50,172 nucleotides of DNA from Snodgrassella alvi_G. Lineage in GTDB: Bacteria; Pseudomonadota; Gammaproteobacteria; Burkholderiales; Neisseriaceae. Shown here piece by piece: positions 26,706 through 36,058 of this stretch. The stretch lies in NCBI GenBank assembly GCA_946478525.1, contig CAMLCH010000012.1, forward strand, positions 1-50,172, written 5' to 3'. Under the pieces are notes generated by a model. It was not told the origin of the DNA. It ran no database searches and saw only the letters and a list, made by a program, of their open reading frames with translations. A program made the translations under genes and the position numbers. Numbering within the stretch: the stretch's first letter is position 1; the number at the start of each line of letters is the position of its first letter.

Positions 26706-27443
26706 ATGAATACTACAATTTTAATTTCTGATCTGCATTTATCCGAGCACACTCCAGCCTTAAATCAGTTATTTAAACAATGTCTGAATCAATGGCAAGG
26801 AAGAATTGATAGTTTATATATACTTGGTGATTTTTTCGATGTCTGGATCGGTGATGATGATGATAGTAATTTCATTCGTGAGATTAAATCATTACTCAAG
26901 CAATTTACCAGCCATACACCAATCTATTTCATGCATGGAAATCGTGATTTTCTGCTGGGTAAACAATTTGCAGCAGAAACAGATATTAAATTACTCGAAG
27001 CTCCTCAATTGGTTAACCTATATGGACAAAATTATCTATTGGTACATGGAGATGAATTATGTACTGACGATATCGCCTACCAGCAATTCCGGGCACAATC
27101 CCGCAACCCACTATGGCAAATGGCTGTATTACATAAACCTATTGCTGAACGCCGAATGCTTGCCGGGCAAATACGCCAAATGAGCGAAACACGTAAAAAC
27201 AGTGAAGGGAAAAGCGAAATTTCAGATGTAACTGAAAACGGAATTGAGGCTTTAATTAGTACTCAAAATCACCAAACCTTACCTACCTTAATTCACGGTC
27301 ATACTCATCGCCCAGCCATACACGAGCATAGCTACTTAAATCGACCATTTAAACGTTATGTAATTCAAGATTGGGCAAATGATCATGGGGGATATTTAGC
27401 CGTCGATGCGCAGGGAGTTCATGTTCATGAATTGAAATTATGA
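26706..27443 (+). CDS. lpxH: UDP-2,3-diacylglucosamine diphosphatase LpxH
   Basis: A 245-residue peripheral membrane metallophosphoesterase that cleaves UDP-2,3-diacylglucosamine to lipid X and UMP, the fourth step of lipid A synthesis. Calcineurin-type metal motifs appear in order: SDLHLSEHTP (D9, H11), GDFFDVWIGDDD, MHGNRDFLLG, LVHGDEL and HGHTHRPAIHEH. The inserted lid helices between the fourth and fifth motifs are present. Its activity precedes the lipid A modifications encoded elsewhere in the window. Confidence 0.97.
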   Translation: MNTTILISDLHLSEHTPALNQLFKQCLNQWQGRIDSLYILGDFFDVWIGDDDDSNFIREIKSLLKQFTSHTPIYFMHGNRDFLLGKQFAAETDIKLLEAPQLVNLYGQNYLLVHGDELCTDDIAYQQFRAQSRNPLWQMAVLHKPIAERRMLAGQIRQMSETRKNSEGKSEISDVTENGIEALISTQNHQTLPTLIHGHTHRPAIHEHSYLNRPFKRYVIQDWANDHGGYLAVDAQGVHVHELKL

Positions 27444-27462
27444 ATTACAGTTATTTAATAGA

Positions 27463-27500
27463 GATAAGCTATGATATTAACTTATAGTTTATCTTTATTT
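27463..27500 (+). terminator. Intrinsic terminator of lpxH
   Basis: GATAAGCTATGA at 27463-27474 pairs with TTATAGTTTATC at 27482-27493 (two G-U pairs), followed by TTATTTTT. Confidence 0.75.
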
Positions 27501-28038
27501 TTACACTATAGCTTATAGTAGATTTAAAATAATTCGTTACACTTTTTTATTAGGTATTGATGCAAAAAATGATATTGTTATTTTATCTAAATAATCAAAA
27601 TTATTTACTTAACCTATTTAGGTCATAAATATCTTAATTGTTTTCATTAAAAAATTCGAATTTATTATTACAATGGTGTACAAAAAAATTATAACTGCTA
27701 TTTAAAAAAAATGAGTTATGGGAAGTTAGCTTTGCTTTGTCCTGTTTTTTTAAATATTTTGATAGGCACCAAAACAAAATATTTTAAATTAAAATCATCA
27801 TGAAAAATAATTTTTAGTTATCTCACTTTTTGCCGAACTAAGTACATCGGACAAAGGAAATTAGCTGACTGTTTAATAGTTTCTTCAGTATTTAATCCGG
27901 ATAAGAAAACAGTTATATTGACTAATAGATTTCTAACTTAATCATCCTTCAGCCGATATTTAGTCTGAGATTTGCAAGGAATGATATTTCTACCTAACTA
28001 TAACGGTATTAGCTTTTCGATTATAAAATGACTTAATA
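27501..28038. other. AT-rich spacer between lpxH and rho
   Basis: More than 500 bp between convergent genes. Only short open stretches without ribosome binding sites are present (for example a 30-codon stretch from ATG near 27710). A loose inverted repeat, TAAATATTTTG/CAAAATATTTTA, lies around 27751-27786. No gene is supported. Confidence 0.35.
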
Positions 28039-28071
28039 AAAAAACGTACTAACAAAGCTAGTACGTTTTTT
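28039..28071 (-). terminator. Intrinsic terminator of rho
   Basis: AAAAAACGTACTA at 28039-28051 pairs perfectly with TAGTACGTTTTTT at 28059-28071 around a 7-nt loop. It is symmetrical enough to act in both directions and sits 17 nt past the rho stop. Confidence 0.95.
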
Positions 28072-28087
28072 TTAAAATGCAAACGAA

Positions 28088-29350
28088 TTATTTGCTACCC
28101 CGCATTAAATCGAAAAAATCAGCGTTATTTTTTGACTGTTTTAATTTATCAATAATAAATTCCATCGCTTCTATATCATCCATTGGATGCAAGAATTTGC
28201 GCAACAACCACATTTTTTGTAAACGGTCATTACTTACAAGTAATTCTTCACGACGAGTACCAGAACGATTAATATTAATTGCTGGGAATAAACGTTTTTC
28301 AGCCATACGGCGATCCAAATGCAATTCCATATTACCGGTACCTTTAAATTCCTCGTAAATCACATCATCCATACGACTTCCGGTTTCAACCAGTGCAGTA
28401 GCAATAATAGTTAAAGAACCACCTTCTTCTACATTTCGAGCTGCACCAAAAAAGCGTTTTGGCCGATGTAAAGCATTTGCATCAATACCGCCAGTCAAAA
28501 TTTTGCCGGATGCTGGAATAACGGTATTGTAGGCCCGTGCCAGGCGAGTAATCGAATCAAGCAAAATAACAACATCTTTTTTATGCTCTACCAAACGTTT
28601 GGCTTTTTCCATCACCATTTCAGCAACCTGAACATGACGAGTGGCCGGTTCATCAAATGTTGAAGAGACTACCTCACCGCGAACGGAACGAGTCATTTCC
28701 GTTACTTCTTCAGGACGTTCATCAATCAACAGTACAATTAATTCTGCTTCAGGATAATTTGCGGTAATAGCATGCGCAATATTTTGCAACATCACTGTTT
28801 TACCTGATTTGGGTGGTGCAACCAGTAAGGCTCGCTGGCCAAAGCCGATTGGCGCGATTAGATCAATAGCACGTCCAGTTAAATTTTCGCCTGAGCGAAT
28901 ATCGCGCTCCAGCACAAACTGACGATCCGGAAATAGTGGCGTTAGATTTTCAAAAAGAATTTTGTGTTTACATACGTCAGGATCATCACCGTTTATTTTA
29001 TCCAGACGTACTAACGCAAAGTAGCGCTCATTATCTTTAGGTACTCGCACACTACCTTCGATTGTATCGCCAGTATGTAGGTTAAAACGACGTATCTGGC
29101 TGGGACTGACATAAATATCATCTGGACCAGCTAGATATGAAGTATCCATGCTGCGTAAAAAACCAAAACCGTCAGGTAGAATTTCCAGCGTGCCAGAACA
29201 GGTAAAAGCCTCACCTTGCTTCATTTTGATGCGCACAATTGCAAAAACAAGGTCTTGTTTACGTAAACGATTGGCATTTTCAATACCAAACTCTTCGGCT
29301 ATGCCTAATAATTCAGACACATGTAAATTTTGTAATTCAGAAACGTGCAT
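28088..29350 (-). CDS. rho: Transcription termination factor Rho
   Basis: A 420-residue hexameric RNA helicase. The N-terminal helical part MHVSELQNLHVSELLGIAEE leads to the RNA-binding cold-shock-like domain (GTLEILPDGFGFLRS through the primary binding site). Walker A is APPKSGKTVML (about 178-188), Walker B DVVILLDSITRLARAYN, and the Q and R loops around VPASGKILTGGIDANAL are intact. Length and start match betaproteobacterial Rho. Transcribed alone. Confidence 0.98.
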   Translation of the reverse strand: MHVSELQNLHVSELLGIAEEFGIENANRLRKQDLVFAIVRIKMKQGEAFTCSGTLEILPDGFGFLRSMDTSYLAGPDDIYVSPSQIRRFNLHTGDTIEGSVRVPKDNERYFALVRLDKINGDDPDVCKHKILFENLTPLFPDRQFVLERDIRSGENLTGRAIDLIAPIGFGQRALLVAPPKSGKTVMLQNIAHAITANYPEAELIVLLIDERPEEVTEMTRSVRGEVVSSTFDEPATRHVQVAEMVMEKAKRLVEHKKDVVILLDSITRLARAYNTVIPASGKILTGGIDANALHRPKRFFGAARNVEEGGSLTIIATALVETGSRMDDVIYEEFKGTGNMELHLDRRMAEKRLFPAININRSGTRREELLVSNDRLQKMWLLRKFLHPMDDIEAMEFIIDKLKQSKNNADFFDLMRGSK

Positions 29351-30147
29351 AAATATATAAGTGAATTTATTTATAGGAATTTCAGATAAAATAGTCTCTT
29401 GACTCGTAATGACAATAATTAACGAGTTTAACTCACATAAAATTGCGAAAGATAAGCGTTTTATTGAAAGTTGATTTGTTTATTTAAATCCGCCACAAAG
29501 ACATTAATCTTAGACTTAAAATTGATCTCTTGTTATTAAGACGAATTTTATGACGTCCAAGGAGGTAATGTCAAGCTGTTATCTAAATTTGGTTAATTAC
29601 TGCTGCGCCAAGAATAACAGTACCGGGCATTGTTTAGTGCTAATTTACATTGGTAGTAACATAAAATTGGATAATTAACATTCTGTCAGACAAATACAAT
29701 TACATAATTAAGCAGAATTTAGACATATTTTGTTAATTTAGAGCTACTATTGTTATCATTAAATAATGATAATAGTATAAAATTCTTAAAAAGCCATTAT
29801 TCTTTGTGGATTACTAAAAAATAGTTTATTGTCGTAAAGAAAACTTAGATGTTGCAATAGTATCATAAAACCAACAGATTTTGATTGAGTTGTTAAAAAT
29901 AGCGATACTCATCTAATAAAAATACAGATCCTTTTATAGTTGATTGAGCCTAAATTAGTAACTCATTAATTCTGATAGAGAGTATCTGATCAACCAAACA
30001 GAAGTGATTTTTCTGACTAGATTACACCATCAGTATGAACTGTAAAATTCAAATTAACGCAGAATTAAACTCTCAATAATAATTGATTTTTAGCTGTATT
30101 AATGACTGTTATAATTAAAGCCCAGTTAAAACATCATCGACAGAATT
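29351..30147. other. Long intergenic region upstream of rho and the FKBP gene
   Basis: About 800 bp between divergent genes. It contains an ACTCGT/ACGAGT imperfect hairpin near 29402-29429 in the probable rho leader. It also has an AAGGAGG at 29559-29565, followed after only 2 nt by a 36-codon cysteine-containing ORF (29568-29678), and a perfect palindrome at 29753-29772. No gene can be asserted. Confidence 0.4.
29753..29772. promoter_or_regulatory. Perfect palindrome, possible regulator site
   Basis: TTATCATT at 29753-29760 and AATGATAA at 29765-29772 are exact inverted copies separated by AAAT. The AATGATAAT core is reminiscent of Fur boxes. A TATAAA hexamer begins 4 nt beyond the right arm, so this could be an operator over a promoter that reads rightwards. 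No gene starts within 370 bp downstream. Confidence 0.3.
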
Positions 30148-30681
30148 ATGAAAAAACTATCATTAAGTGCACTTGGTTTGGCCTCCATCATGGCGTTATC
30201 AGCCTGTAATGCAGCAGAAAAAGAACAACCGGCAAGCAGTAGTGATGTTGCGGCAGCTTCAATGGCTTCACAGGTTGATGAAGTGCGAAGCGCATCAACA
30301 GCAGGTGAAAATTTTCTGAATCAAAACAAAAATGCTAAAGGCGTACATACAACGCCCTCTGGTTTACAATATAAAATAAATCACCAGACCAAAGGCAAAT
30401 CACCTAAAGCAACCGATACCGTAACAGTTGAATACGAAGGTCGACTAATTGATGGAACAGTTTTTGACAGCACGGCTATGCATGGCAATAAACCTGCAAC
30501 TTTCCCATTGAATGGTGTTATTCCCGGTTGGACAGAAGGATTACAATTAATGAATGAGGGTAGCAACTTTACATTTTATATTCCGGCAGAGTTGGCCTAC
30601 GGTGATCAGAGTCCTAGTCCTTTGATTCCGGCAAACAGTACGCTGATCTTTGATGTCAAACTTATTAAAGTTGGAGAGTAA
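30148..30681 (+). CDS. FKBP-type peptidyl-prolyl isomerase lipoprotein
   Basis: A 177-residue predicted lipoprotein. The signal peptide ends in LSAC (Cys about 20), a 45-residue Ala/Ser-rich linker follows, and then a single FKBP domain from about GVHTTPSGLQYKI to the C-terminus. Domain signatures are DTVTVEYEGRLIDGTVFDST, GVIPGWTEGLQLM and LAYGDQSPSPLIPANSTLIFDVKL. It should catalyse cis-trans prolyl isomerisation of envelope proteins, like Mip or FkpA, but it lacks their long dimerisation domain. Strong terminator directly downstream. Confidence 0.93.
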   Translation: MKKLSLSALGLASIMALSACNAAEKEQPASSSDVAAASMASQVDEVRSASTAGENFLNQNKNAKGVHTTPSGLQYKINHQTKGKSPKATDTVTVEYEGRLIDGTVFDSTAMHGNKPATFPLNGVIPGWTEGLQLMNEGSNFTFYIPAELAYGDQSPSPLIPANSTLIFDVKLIKVGE

Positions 30682-30698
30682 GTAGCTAAGCAATTAAA

Positions 30699-30726
30699 AA
30701 GCACTCATATAATGAGTGCTTTTTTG
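30699..30726 (+). terminator. Intrinsic terminator of the FKBP gene
   Basis: AAGCACTCAT at 30699-30708 pairs with ATGAGTGCTT at 30712-30721 with an ATA loop and a T run after it. It ends only a few bases from the 3' end of the convergent tRNA gene. Confidence 0.92.
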
Positions 30727-30730
30727 TATC

Positions 30731-30806
30731 TGGCTCCCCGACCAGGGCTCGAACCTGGGACCTGCGGATTAACAGTCCGTCGCTCTACCGACTGAGCTAT
30801 CAGGGA
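30731..30806 (-). tRNA. tRNA-Asn (anticodon GTT)
   Basis: A 76-nt cloverleaf on the minus strand with CCA encoded. The acceptor arm TCCCTGA pairs with TCGGGGA (one U-G pair), the D arm contains AGCTCAGTCGGTAGAGC, and the T arm has the canonical GGTTCGAGCC. The anticodon loop CTGTTAA gives GTT, which reads AAC and AAU. Confidence 0.97.
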
Positions 30807-30896
30807 ATGAGGCGAAATTATAACGTCTCTAATTTTGCTGTCAAGTATTTTTCAAATTTTGCACTAATCAATTTATCTAAAAATTGATTTTGATTT

Positions 30897-31805
30897 TCAG
30901 ATAATCATGTCCTGATGTTCATCATGCCCTAGTATCATTGTCCCTACCCCTTGATCTGTAAATATTTCCAGCAATAGAGCATGCGGTACCCGACCATCGA
31001 TAATATGGATATCACTAACTCCATTCAAAGCAGCCTGCAATGTTGCACTGATTTTTGGCAACATGCCTCCCTGCAATATTCCCGATTCAATTAATTTATT
31101 AATATCAACAGGCGTTAGCTTAGTAATCAGATTATTATTTTCATCAAGAACACCTTGCGTGTTAGTTAACATAATCAATTTTTCCGCTTGTAAGCATTCT
31201 GCCAACTTACCAGCAACCACATCAGCATTGATATTGAAGGCTTCGCCCTGCTCACCTACGCCGATAGGTGCCACAACAGGTATATAACCTTGCTGAACTA
31301 ATTCTTTAATCAGATGAGTATCTATTTCTACAATCTCTCCTACCTGACCAATATCATATTCTCCATTCACCATCATTTTTTTGGCTTTAATGAAATGATT
31401 ATCTCGTCCGGTAATACCTATAGCATGTCCTCCAAAGAGATTAAGCAATGATGTTATTTCTTTATTTACACAACCACCCAACACCATTTCAACAACATTC
31501 ATAGTCTCATTATCAGTGACACGAAATCCCTGTATAAACTGGTTTTCCTTGCCAATTTTACGCAAAAACTCATTAATCTGCGGTCCCCCGCCATGAACAA
31601 TAACCGGATGGATACCAACCAGTTTTAGTAAAACGATATCCTTGGCAAATTTCTTTTTTAGCTCTGGATCAGTCATGGCATTACCACCATACTTTATAAT
31701 CATCGTACATCCGGAAAAACGACGTATGTAAGGTAAGGCTTCCGCCAGAATATTGGCCTTAAGATCTGCATCAATTTCAGTTAATTTTGATTGCAATTTT
31801 GCCAT
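30897..31805 (-). CDS. argB: Acetylglutamate kinase
   Basis: A 302-residue amino-acid kinase that phosphorylates N-acetylglutamate, the second step of arginine synthesis. Features are IIKYGGNAMTD (phosphate binding), VIVHGGGPQINEFL, the glutamate-binding GITGRDNHFIKA and the Walker-like GGMLPKISATLQAALNGV. The N-terminal extension of about 25 residues (ILAEALPYIRRFSG) is typical of the hexameric, arginine-inhibited type, so feedback inhibition is likely. The last residues, DEHQDMII, are family-variable. Confidence 0.97.
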   Translation of the reverse strand: MAKLQSKLTEIDADLKANILAEALPYIRRFSGCTMIIKYGGNAMTDPELKKKFAKDIVLLKLVGIHPVIVHGGGPQINEFLRKIGKENQFIQGFRVTDNETMNVVEMVLGGCVNKEITSLLNLFGGHAIGITGRDNHFIKAKKMMVNGEYDIGQVGEIVEIDTHLIKELVQQGYIPVVAPIGVGEQGEAFNINADVVAGKLAECLQAEKLIMLTNTQGVLDENNNLITKLTPVDINKLIESGILQGGMLPKISATLQAALNGVSDIHIIDGRVPHALLLEIFTDQGVGTMILGHDEHQDMII

Positions 31806-31860
31806 AAACTCTCCCTGAAAATAAGTAATTTATCCACTACATAGACATAAAAAAGTTTAA

Positions 31861-31903
31861 ATGAAATTAATAATCTGATTTTAAATCAGATTATTAATTT
31901 CAT
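31861..31903 (-). terminator. 43-nt perfect palindrome between ruvX and argB
   Basis: The 21-nt arm at 31861-31881 is the exact reverse complement of 31883-31903, with one central base. It begins ATGAAATTAATAATCTG and ends CAGATTATTAATTTCAT. On the minus strand it is followed by TTAAACTTTTTT and on the plus strand by TTTTTT, so it could terminate ruvX or act on both strands. It is much longer than the other terminators here. Confidence 0.6.
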
Positions 31904-31961
31904 TTTTTACTTCTAACAGCATAAATAGCTAACATAATTATCGCTGATAAGGAATAAAAAG

Positions 31962-32426
31962 CTAATTATTCAGTTTGGCTATATCAGCACCATGATAAAA
32001 AAAAGTTGTTAATATAGCTTGTGCAGCTATCTGATCGAGTACCTGCTTTCTTTTTTTGCCAAATACCCGAGCTTCCGTCAAGAGATCTTCAGCGATTGCA
32101 GAAGTCCAGCGTTCATCTACCCAATAAACCGGCAGATTAAAACGGCCGTGTAAACGATTTCCAAACCGTCGACACAAGGCTGTAGCCTCATCTTCACTAT
32201 TATCAGCATGCGTAGGTAAACCCACCACCAATGCTAATGGCTGCCATTCTTTAATTAATGCTGCAATTTTTGCAAAACGTTCATCATTAGTGATCGCGGT
32301 TATTGTGGTTAAAGGATGGACAGTCGCTAATTCTGCCTCCCCCACAGCAACACCTATACGAACTAAGCCAAAGTCGAACCCCAAAACAGTGCCGGAAGCA
32401 AGGACATAATTGGCCATATCAGGCAT
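31962..32426 (-). CDS. ruvX: Putative pre-16S rRNA nuclease / Holliday junction resolvase-like YqgF (RuvX)
   Basis: A 154-residue RNase H-fold protein. The motif GFDFGLVRIGVAVGE near the N-terminus, LVVGLPTHADNSE, VYWVDERWTSAIAE and the C-terminal LDQIAAQAIL match YqgF, which trims the 5' end of 16S rRNA in E. coli. The start overlaps the 3' end of yqgE by 8 nt, a pairing seen in many proteobacteria. Confidence 0.95.
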   Translation of the reverse strand: MPDMANYVLASGTVLGFDFGLVRIGVAVGEAELATVHPLTTITAITNDERFAKIAALIKEWQPLALVVGLPTHADNSEDEATALCRRFGNRLHGRFNLPVYWVDERWTSAIAEDLLTEARVFGKKRKQVLDQIAAQAILTTFFYHGADIAKLNN

Positions 32427-32997
32427 GTCCTGCTATGGTACTCAGATTAGCCATATCAATATTCAAAAGTTTTAATGCTGCCTGGTATCGTTGTTTATAA
32501 GGCATATCAAATAAAATTTTCATATCAGCCTTAACAGTAATCCAACTATTATTGGCCAGCTCCTGTTCCAGTTGTCCGGCACTCCAACTAGAATATCCGA
32601 TGGTTGCTACAGCCTTATTCACTTCGTTATCCTGTGTCAAACCAATAATAATATCGCGAGAAGTAGTCATTGCCACTTCATCATTAACCAGCAAACTACT
32701 TTCCCAGGAACCAGTGGGTGTGTGTACCAAAAAACCACGGTCCACCTGCACAGGACCACCTAACAAAACCCATTGCCCATGGAAACGCTCAGGTGTAGGT
32801 GTTTTGGCTGCGTCAAAAAGTAAATCCATCATAATAGGCGAAGGTTTATTAACAATAATACCCATTGCACCTTCAGCATTATGCTCACATATATAAACTA
32901 CGCTTTCTTTAAAAAACTGATCATGCATACCAGGCATAGCAATCAAAAAATGATTGGCCAGTGAAAAAGAGCAAGCAGTAGTTTTCTGTAAATCCAT
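32419..32997 (-). CDS. yqgE: YqgE/AlgH family protein
   Basis: About 192 residues from ATG 32997; an in-frame GTG at 33024 would add nine residues. The family signature NHFLIAMPGMHDQFFKESVV and YICEHNAEGAMGIIVNKP are present, followed by VLLGGPVQVDRGFLVH. The biochemical role is unknown. It was named AlgH for an effect on alginate in Pseudomonas. It always tends to sit next to yqgF, as here, and the two overlap. Confidence 0.93.
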   Translation of the reverse strand: MDLQKTTACSFSLANHFLIAMPGMHDQFFKESVVYICEHNAEGAMGIIVNKPSPIMMDLLFDAAKTPTPERFHGQWVLLGGPVQVDRGFLVHTPTGSWESSLLVNDEVAMTTSRDIIIGLTQDNEVNKAVATIGYSSWSAGQLEQELANNSWITVKADMKILFDMPYKQRYQAALKLLNIDMANLSTIAGHA

Positions 32998-33206
32998 ATC
33001 TTGCTTATCCAAATCAATAATCACTCTAATAAATAATTAAGATGATACGTTAAATCGGGTCAATACATCAGTTTCTCAAGCTATTTTTTTGTTATAATTG
33101 GTTCACAATATTATAGATAGCTTTTCAGACATCATTTTTCCTAAAATAAATTTTTATATTTTCAGACTATCTGTTTCAACAATGCCCATTTTTAGAAAGG
33201 TAAGTT

Positions 33207-34730
33207 GTGTCCCTAACCAAACCCATTGTTCTCCTTATTCTTGACGGCTTCGGTCATCGTACTGATGGCAATGACAATGCTGTTTTATTGGCACAAACTC
33301 CACATATTGATCAATACCGGCAACAATATGCATCTGGAACGATTGATGCATCTGAACGTATGGTAGGCTTGCCTATTGGTCAATTTGGTAATTCAGAAGT
33401 GGGTCATCTGAATATTGGAGCCGGACGGGTCGTTCCACAGGATATCACTCGTATTGACATGGCTATTGAGGACAAAACGTTATTTCACAACCCCGTTCTA
33501 CAATACATCTGGCAGAATCCTAATAAAACTCTTCATCTATTGGCTTTATTTTCCGATGGTGGTGTACATAGTCATATTGAGCATATTTTTGCCATAATAG
33601 AAGCTGCGCTGGCTGCAGGCATGGAAAAAATTGTTGTCCACCCTTTTTTGGATGGACGCGACACCCCGCCTAAGAGCGCACTAAGTTATTTGAAAAGATT
33701 AGAACAATATATGCAACAGCACCCTCAGGTTCAATGTGGTGCCATTATTGGTCGTTTCTTTGCCATGGACAGAGATAATCGCTGGGATCGAGTTGAGCAG
33801 GCTTATAACGCCCTGTTTGGAAATTGTCAGTATACCGCACCATCACCTGTTGCAGCTTTACAGGCTGCATATGAACGCAACGAACTAGATGAATTTGTTC
33901 ACCCCACATTGGTAAATCCACAGGCGACACTCAACGATAACGATGCCATTTTATTTTTGAATTTTCGTGCTGATCGGGCACGTGAGTTAACTCAGGCACT
34001 TACATTTAACAACTTTCAAGGATTTAAGCGTAAACATCGTGTTATAACCAGCTACTTTGCCAGTATAACCAACTATGGTGCTCAATTCCCCAATCCAGTA
34101 ATGTTTGATCGCCAAACCATAAACAACGGATTAGGTGAATTTCTTGCTTCTCAGGGTTTAAGTCAGCTGCGTATTGCGGAAACAGAAAAGTATCCTCACG
34201 TAACTTATTTTTTTAGCGGTGGTCGTGAAGAACCATATAATGGGGAAGAACGAATTTTAATTTCTTCTCCTAAAGTTACAACTTATGACTTACAACCTGA
34301 AATGAGTGCTTTAGGTATAACAGAAAACATAATCGACAGCCTAAACAATCATCGCCACGATGTCATTATTTGTAATTTTGCCAATGGAGATATGGTAGGT
34401 CATACTGGTTCTTTATCAGCAGCTATAACTGCAGTAGAAACTATAGATGCATGTGTAGCTCGCGTCGTCGAAGCAGCAAAGACTGTTGGTGGAGAAGTCA
34501 TCATTACAGCTGATCATGGTAATTGTGAACACATGTATGATGAGCAAAATCAGCAGCCCCATACCCAACACACTACCGAACCTGTACCGTTTATCTACAT
34601 TGGTCGTCCTGCAACTATAATGTCAGGCGGTGCGCTTAAAGACGTTGCGCCCTCATTGTTAGCTGCGCTTGGTTTAAATCCTCCTCCAGAAATGACTGGG
34701 CATAATTTAATTCAATTCAAAACGTTATAA
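33207..34730 (+). CDS. gpmI: 2,3-bisphosphoglycerate-independent phosphoglycerate mutase
   Basis: A 507-residue, two-Mn alkaline-phosphatase-fold enzyme interconverting 3- and 2-phosphoglycerate in glycolysis. It starts with GTG at 33207, which has AGAAAGG 6 nt upstream. The N-terminal LLILDGFGHR (metal Asp), the phosphoserine site QFGNSEVGHLNIGAGR, HPFLDGRDTPPKS, LNFRADRARELT and the late ITADHGNCEHM and HTTEPVPFIYI are all present. Its stop overlaps the envC start by one base. Confidence 0.97.
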   Translation: MSLTKPIVLLILDGFGHRTDGNDNAVLLAQTPHIDQYRQQYASGTIDASERMVGLPIGQFGNSEVGHLNIGAGRVVPQDITRIDMAIEDKTLFHNPVLQYIWQNPNKTLHLLALFSDGGVHSHIEHIFAIIEAALAAGMEKIVVHPFLDGRDTPPKSALSYLKRLEQYMQQHPQVQCGAIIGRFFAMDRDNRWDRVEQAYNALFGNCQYTAPSPVAALQAAYERNELDEFVHPTLVNPQATLNDNDAILFLNFRADRARELTQALTFNNFQGFKRKHRVITSYFASITNYGAQFPNPVMFDRQTINNGLGEFLASQGLSQLRIAETEKYPHVTYFFSGGREEPYNGEERILISSPKVTTYDLQPEMSALGITENIIDSLNNHRHDVIICNFANGDMVGHTGSLSAAITAVETIDACVARVVEAAKTVGGEVIITADHGNCEHMYDEQNQQPHTQHTTEPVPFIYIGRPATIMSGGALKDVAPSLLAALGLNPPPEMTGHNLIQFKTL

Positions 34731-36058
34731 TGAAAGCACATATTTGGTTTAGCCTGATTTTACTTAATTTTTTAAGTTTAGAAACTTTTGCTGCTGGCAA
34801 AAATCAGCCTTCTGTTCCTTCTAATTTGCAACAGGTTCATCAGGCTATATCTACAACACAAAACCAAATAAATAAAACTGCTAGCGAACAGAAAAAAATT
34901 GACGTATTCATGGCACAAACTGGACAACAGCTTAATCAAGCAAAGAAAGAATTAGAACAAATTCGTCGCCAGCAGCAAACAAGTTTCAAACAATATCAGG
35001 CTTTACAGACTAGTCTCGACCAAACCCAAACCCGTATTGCCGAAACCAAAACGCAAGTAAGTCGGTTACTGAATGCCCATTATCGCAATCGCCAACCCAA
35101 TAGCGTCTATCTCTGGCTTAAAAAAGATAGTGTTGATCAAAAAGGCAGAACTCTTCAGTACTTACGCTATCTGAATGCTGCCAATGAACAAGTGATTCAG
35201 CGGTTGCGACAACAACAGCAAAATCTTGAGACACAACAAAAAGCACTCACGAGCCAACGTCAGCAATTAAATACATTACACCAAAAACAACAACAATTAG
35301 TAAAAAAACTACATACCCAGCATAATCAGCAACAAAATCAATTTTCACAACTTGATCAGCAGCTGAGCGCTCAGAATAAACAACTCCAAACTCTTAAGAG
35401 CGATGAAAAACGCTTAAATAGCTTACTTAGCCGGTTATCTGCTCAATCTAAGGCTCGCAAAAGTAACCAGCCTAAAGGCACTGTAATTGCAAAGAATCAT
35501 AAAGAGCAAACTAAACCAATAAATTCGCTTCAGACCGGTATAAAAGTTAATACATCAGCTAGCGATACCGCAGATCAAGTAAATTCGACTCAAAATAACA
35601 ATCATAACTATTCGCTAACCTCTGAAGACATGACGTTGAAAGCCACAGAAGTGGCACAACCTAAATTAAGCAGTTCACTGGCACAGAAACAAGGACGATT
35701 ACAACGACCGGTTAGTGGCACCATTAGTGGAAAATTTGGTGAACAGAGACCGAATGGAGGTACTTGGAAAGGTTTATTTTTTAATACCAGCGCCACAACG
35801 GTGCACAGTATTGCCAGCGGTAATATTGTATATGCAGCTTATTTACAGGGGTATGGCAATACCATCATCATAGATCATGGAGAAGGATATCTTAGTATAT
35901 ATACAGGTTTATCTGCCATGAATGTTTCCGCTGGCAAATCCGTTTCAACTGGTCAGAGTATTGGCACCAGTGGACAACTACCTGATGGAAATATTGGCCT
36001 CTATTTTGAAATTCGCTATCACAATCAGGCCATGAACCCGTTATCATGGATAGTTTAA
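34730..36058 (+). CDS. envC: EnvC-like murein hydrolase activator (degenerate LytM/M23 domain)
   Basis: A 442-residue exported protein. The signal peptide ends near TFAAG, a long Gln-rich coiled coil covers about 30-245, a low-complexity linker follows, and a C-terminal LytM domain starts near RPVSGTISGKFGEQR. The domain keeps GYGNTIIIDHGEGYLSIY but lacks the M23 zinc ligands: the usual HN after Y is replaced (YTGLSAMN) and LYFEIRY replaces HxH. This loss is typical of EnvC, which activates amidases rather than cutting peptidoglycan itself. It is translationally coupled to gpmI and followed by ctpA. Confidence 0.9.
   Translation: MKAHIWFSLILLNFLSLETFAAGKNQPSVPSNLQQVHQAISTTQNQINKTASEQKKIDVFMAQTGQQLNQAKKELEQIRRQQQTSFKQYQALQTSLDQTQTRIAETKTQVSRLLNAHYRNRQPNSVYLWLKKDSVDQKGRTLQYLRYLNAANEQVIQRLRQQQQNLETQQKALTSQRQQLNTLHQKQQQLVKKLHTQHNQQQNQFSQLDQQLSAQNKQLQTLKSDEKRLNSLLSRLSAQSKARKSNQPKGTVIAKNHKEQTKPINSLQTGIKVNTSASDTADQVNSTQNNNHNYSLTSEDMTLKATEVAQPKLSSSLAQKQGRLQRPVSGTISGKFGEQRPNGGTWKGLFFNTSATTVHSIASGNIVYAAYLQGYGNTIIIDHGEGYLSIYTGLSAMNVSAGKSVSTGQSIGTSGQLPDGNIGLYFEIRYHNQAMNPLSWIV

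Noticed and set aside
29568..29678. 36-codon cysteine-containing ORF behind a perfect AAGGAGG
   Set aside because: Only 2 nt separate the GGAGG from the ATG, too close for efficient initiation, and no conserved domain is visible in the peptide.
30731..30806. tRNA-Asn as an integration site for a mobile element
   Set aside because: No integrase, direct repeat of the tRNA 3' end or cargo genes lie beside it; both neighbours are ordinary chromosomal genes.
31028..31039. AAGCAGCCTGCA, identical to a DNA uptake sequence dialect described for some Neisseriaceae
   Set aside because: It is a single exact copy inside the argB coding sequence. I saw no other exact copy and no family of repeated 10-12-mers at gene ends, so one match is not evidence of an uptake sequence. 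A genome-wide k-mer count would settle it.
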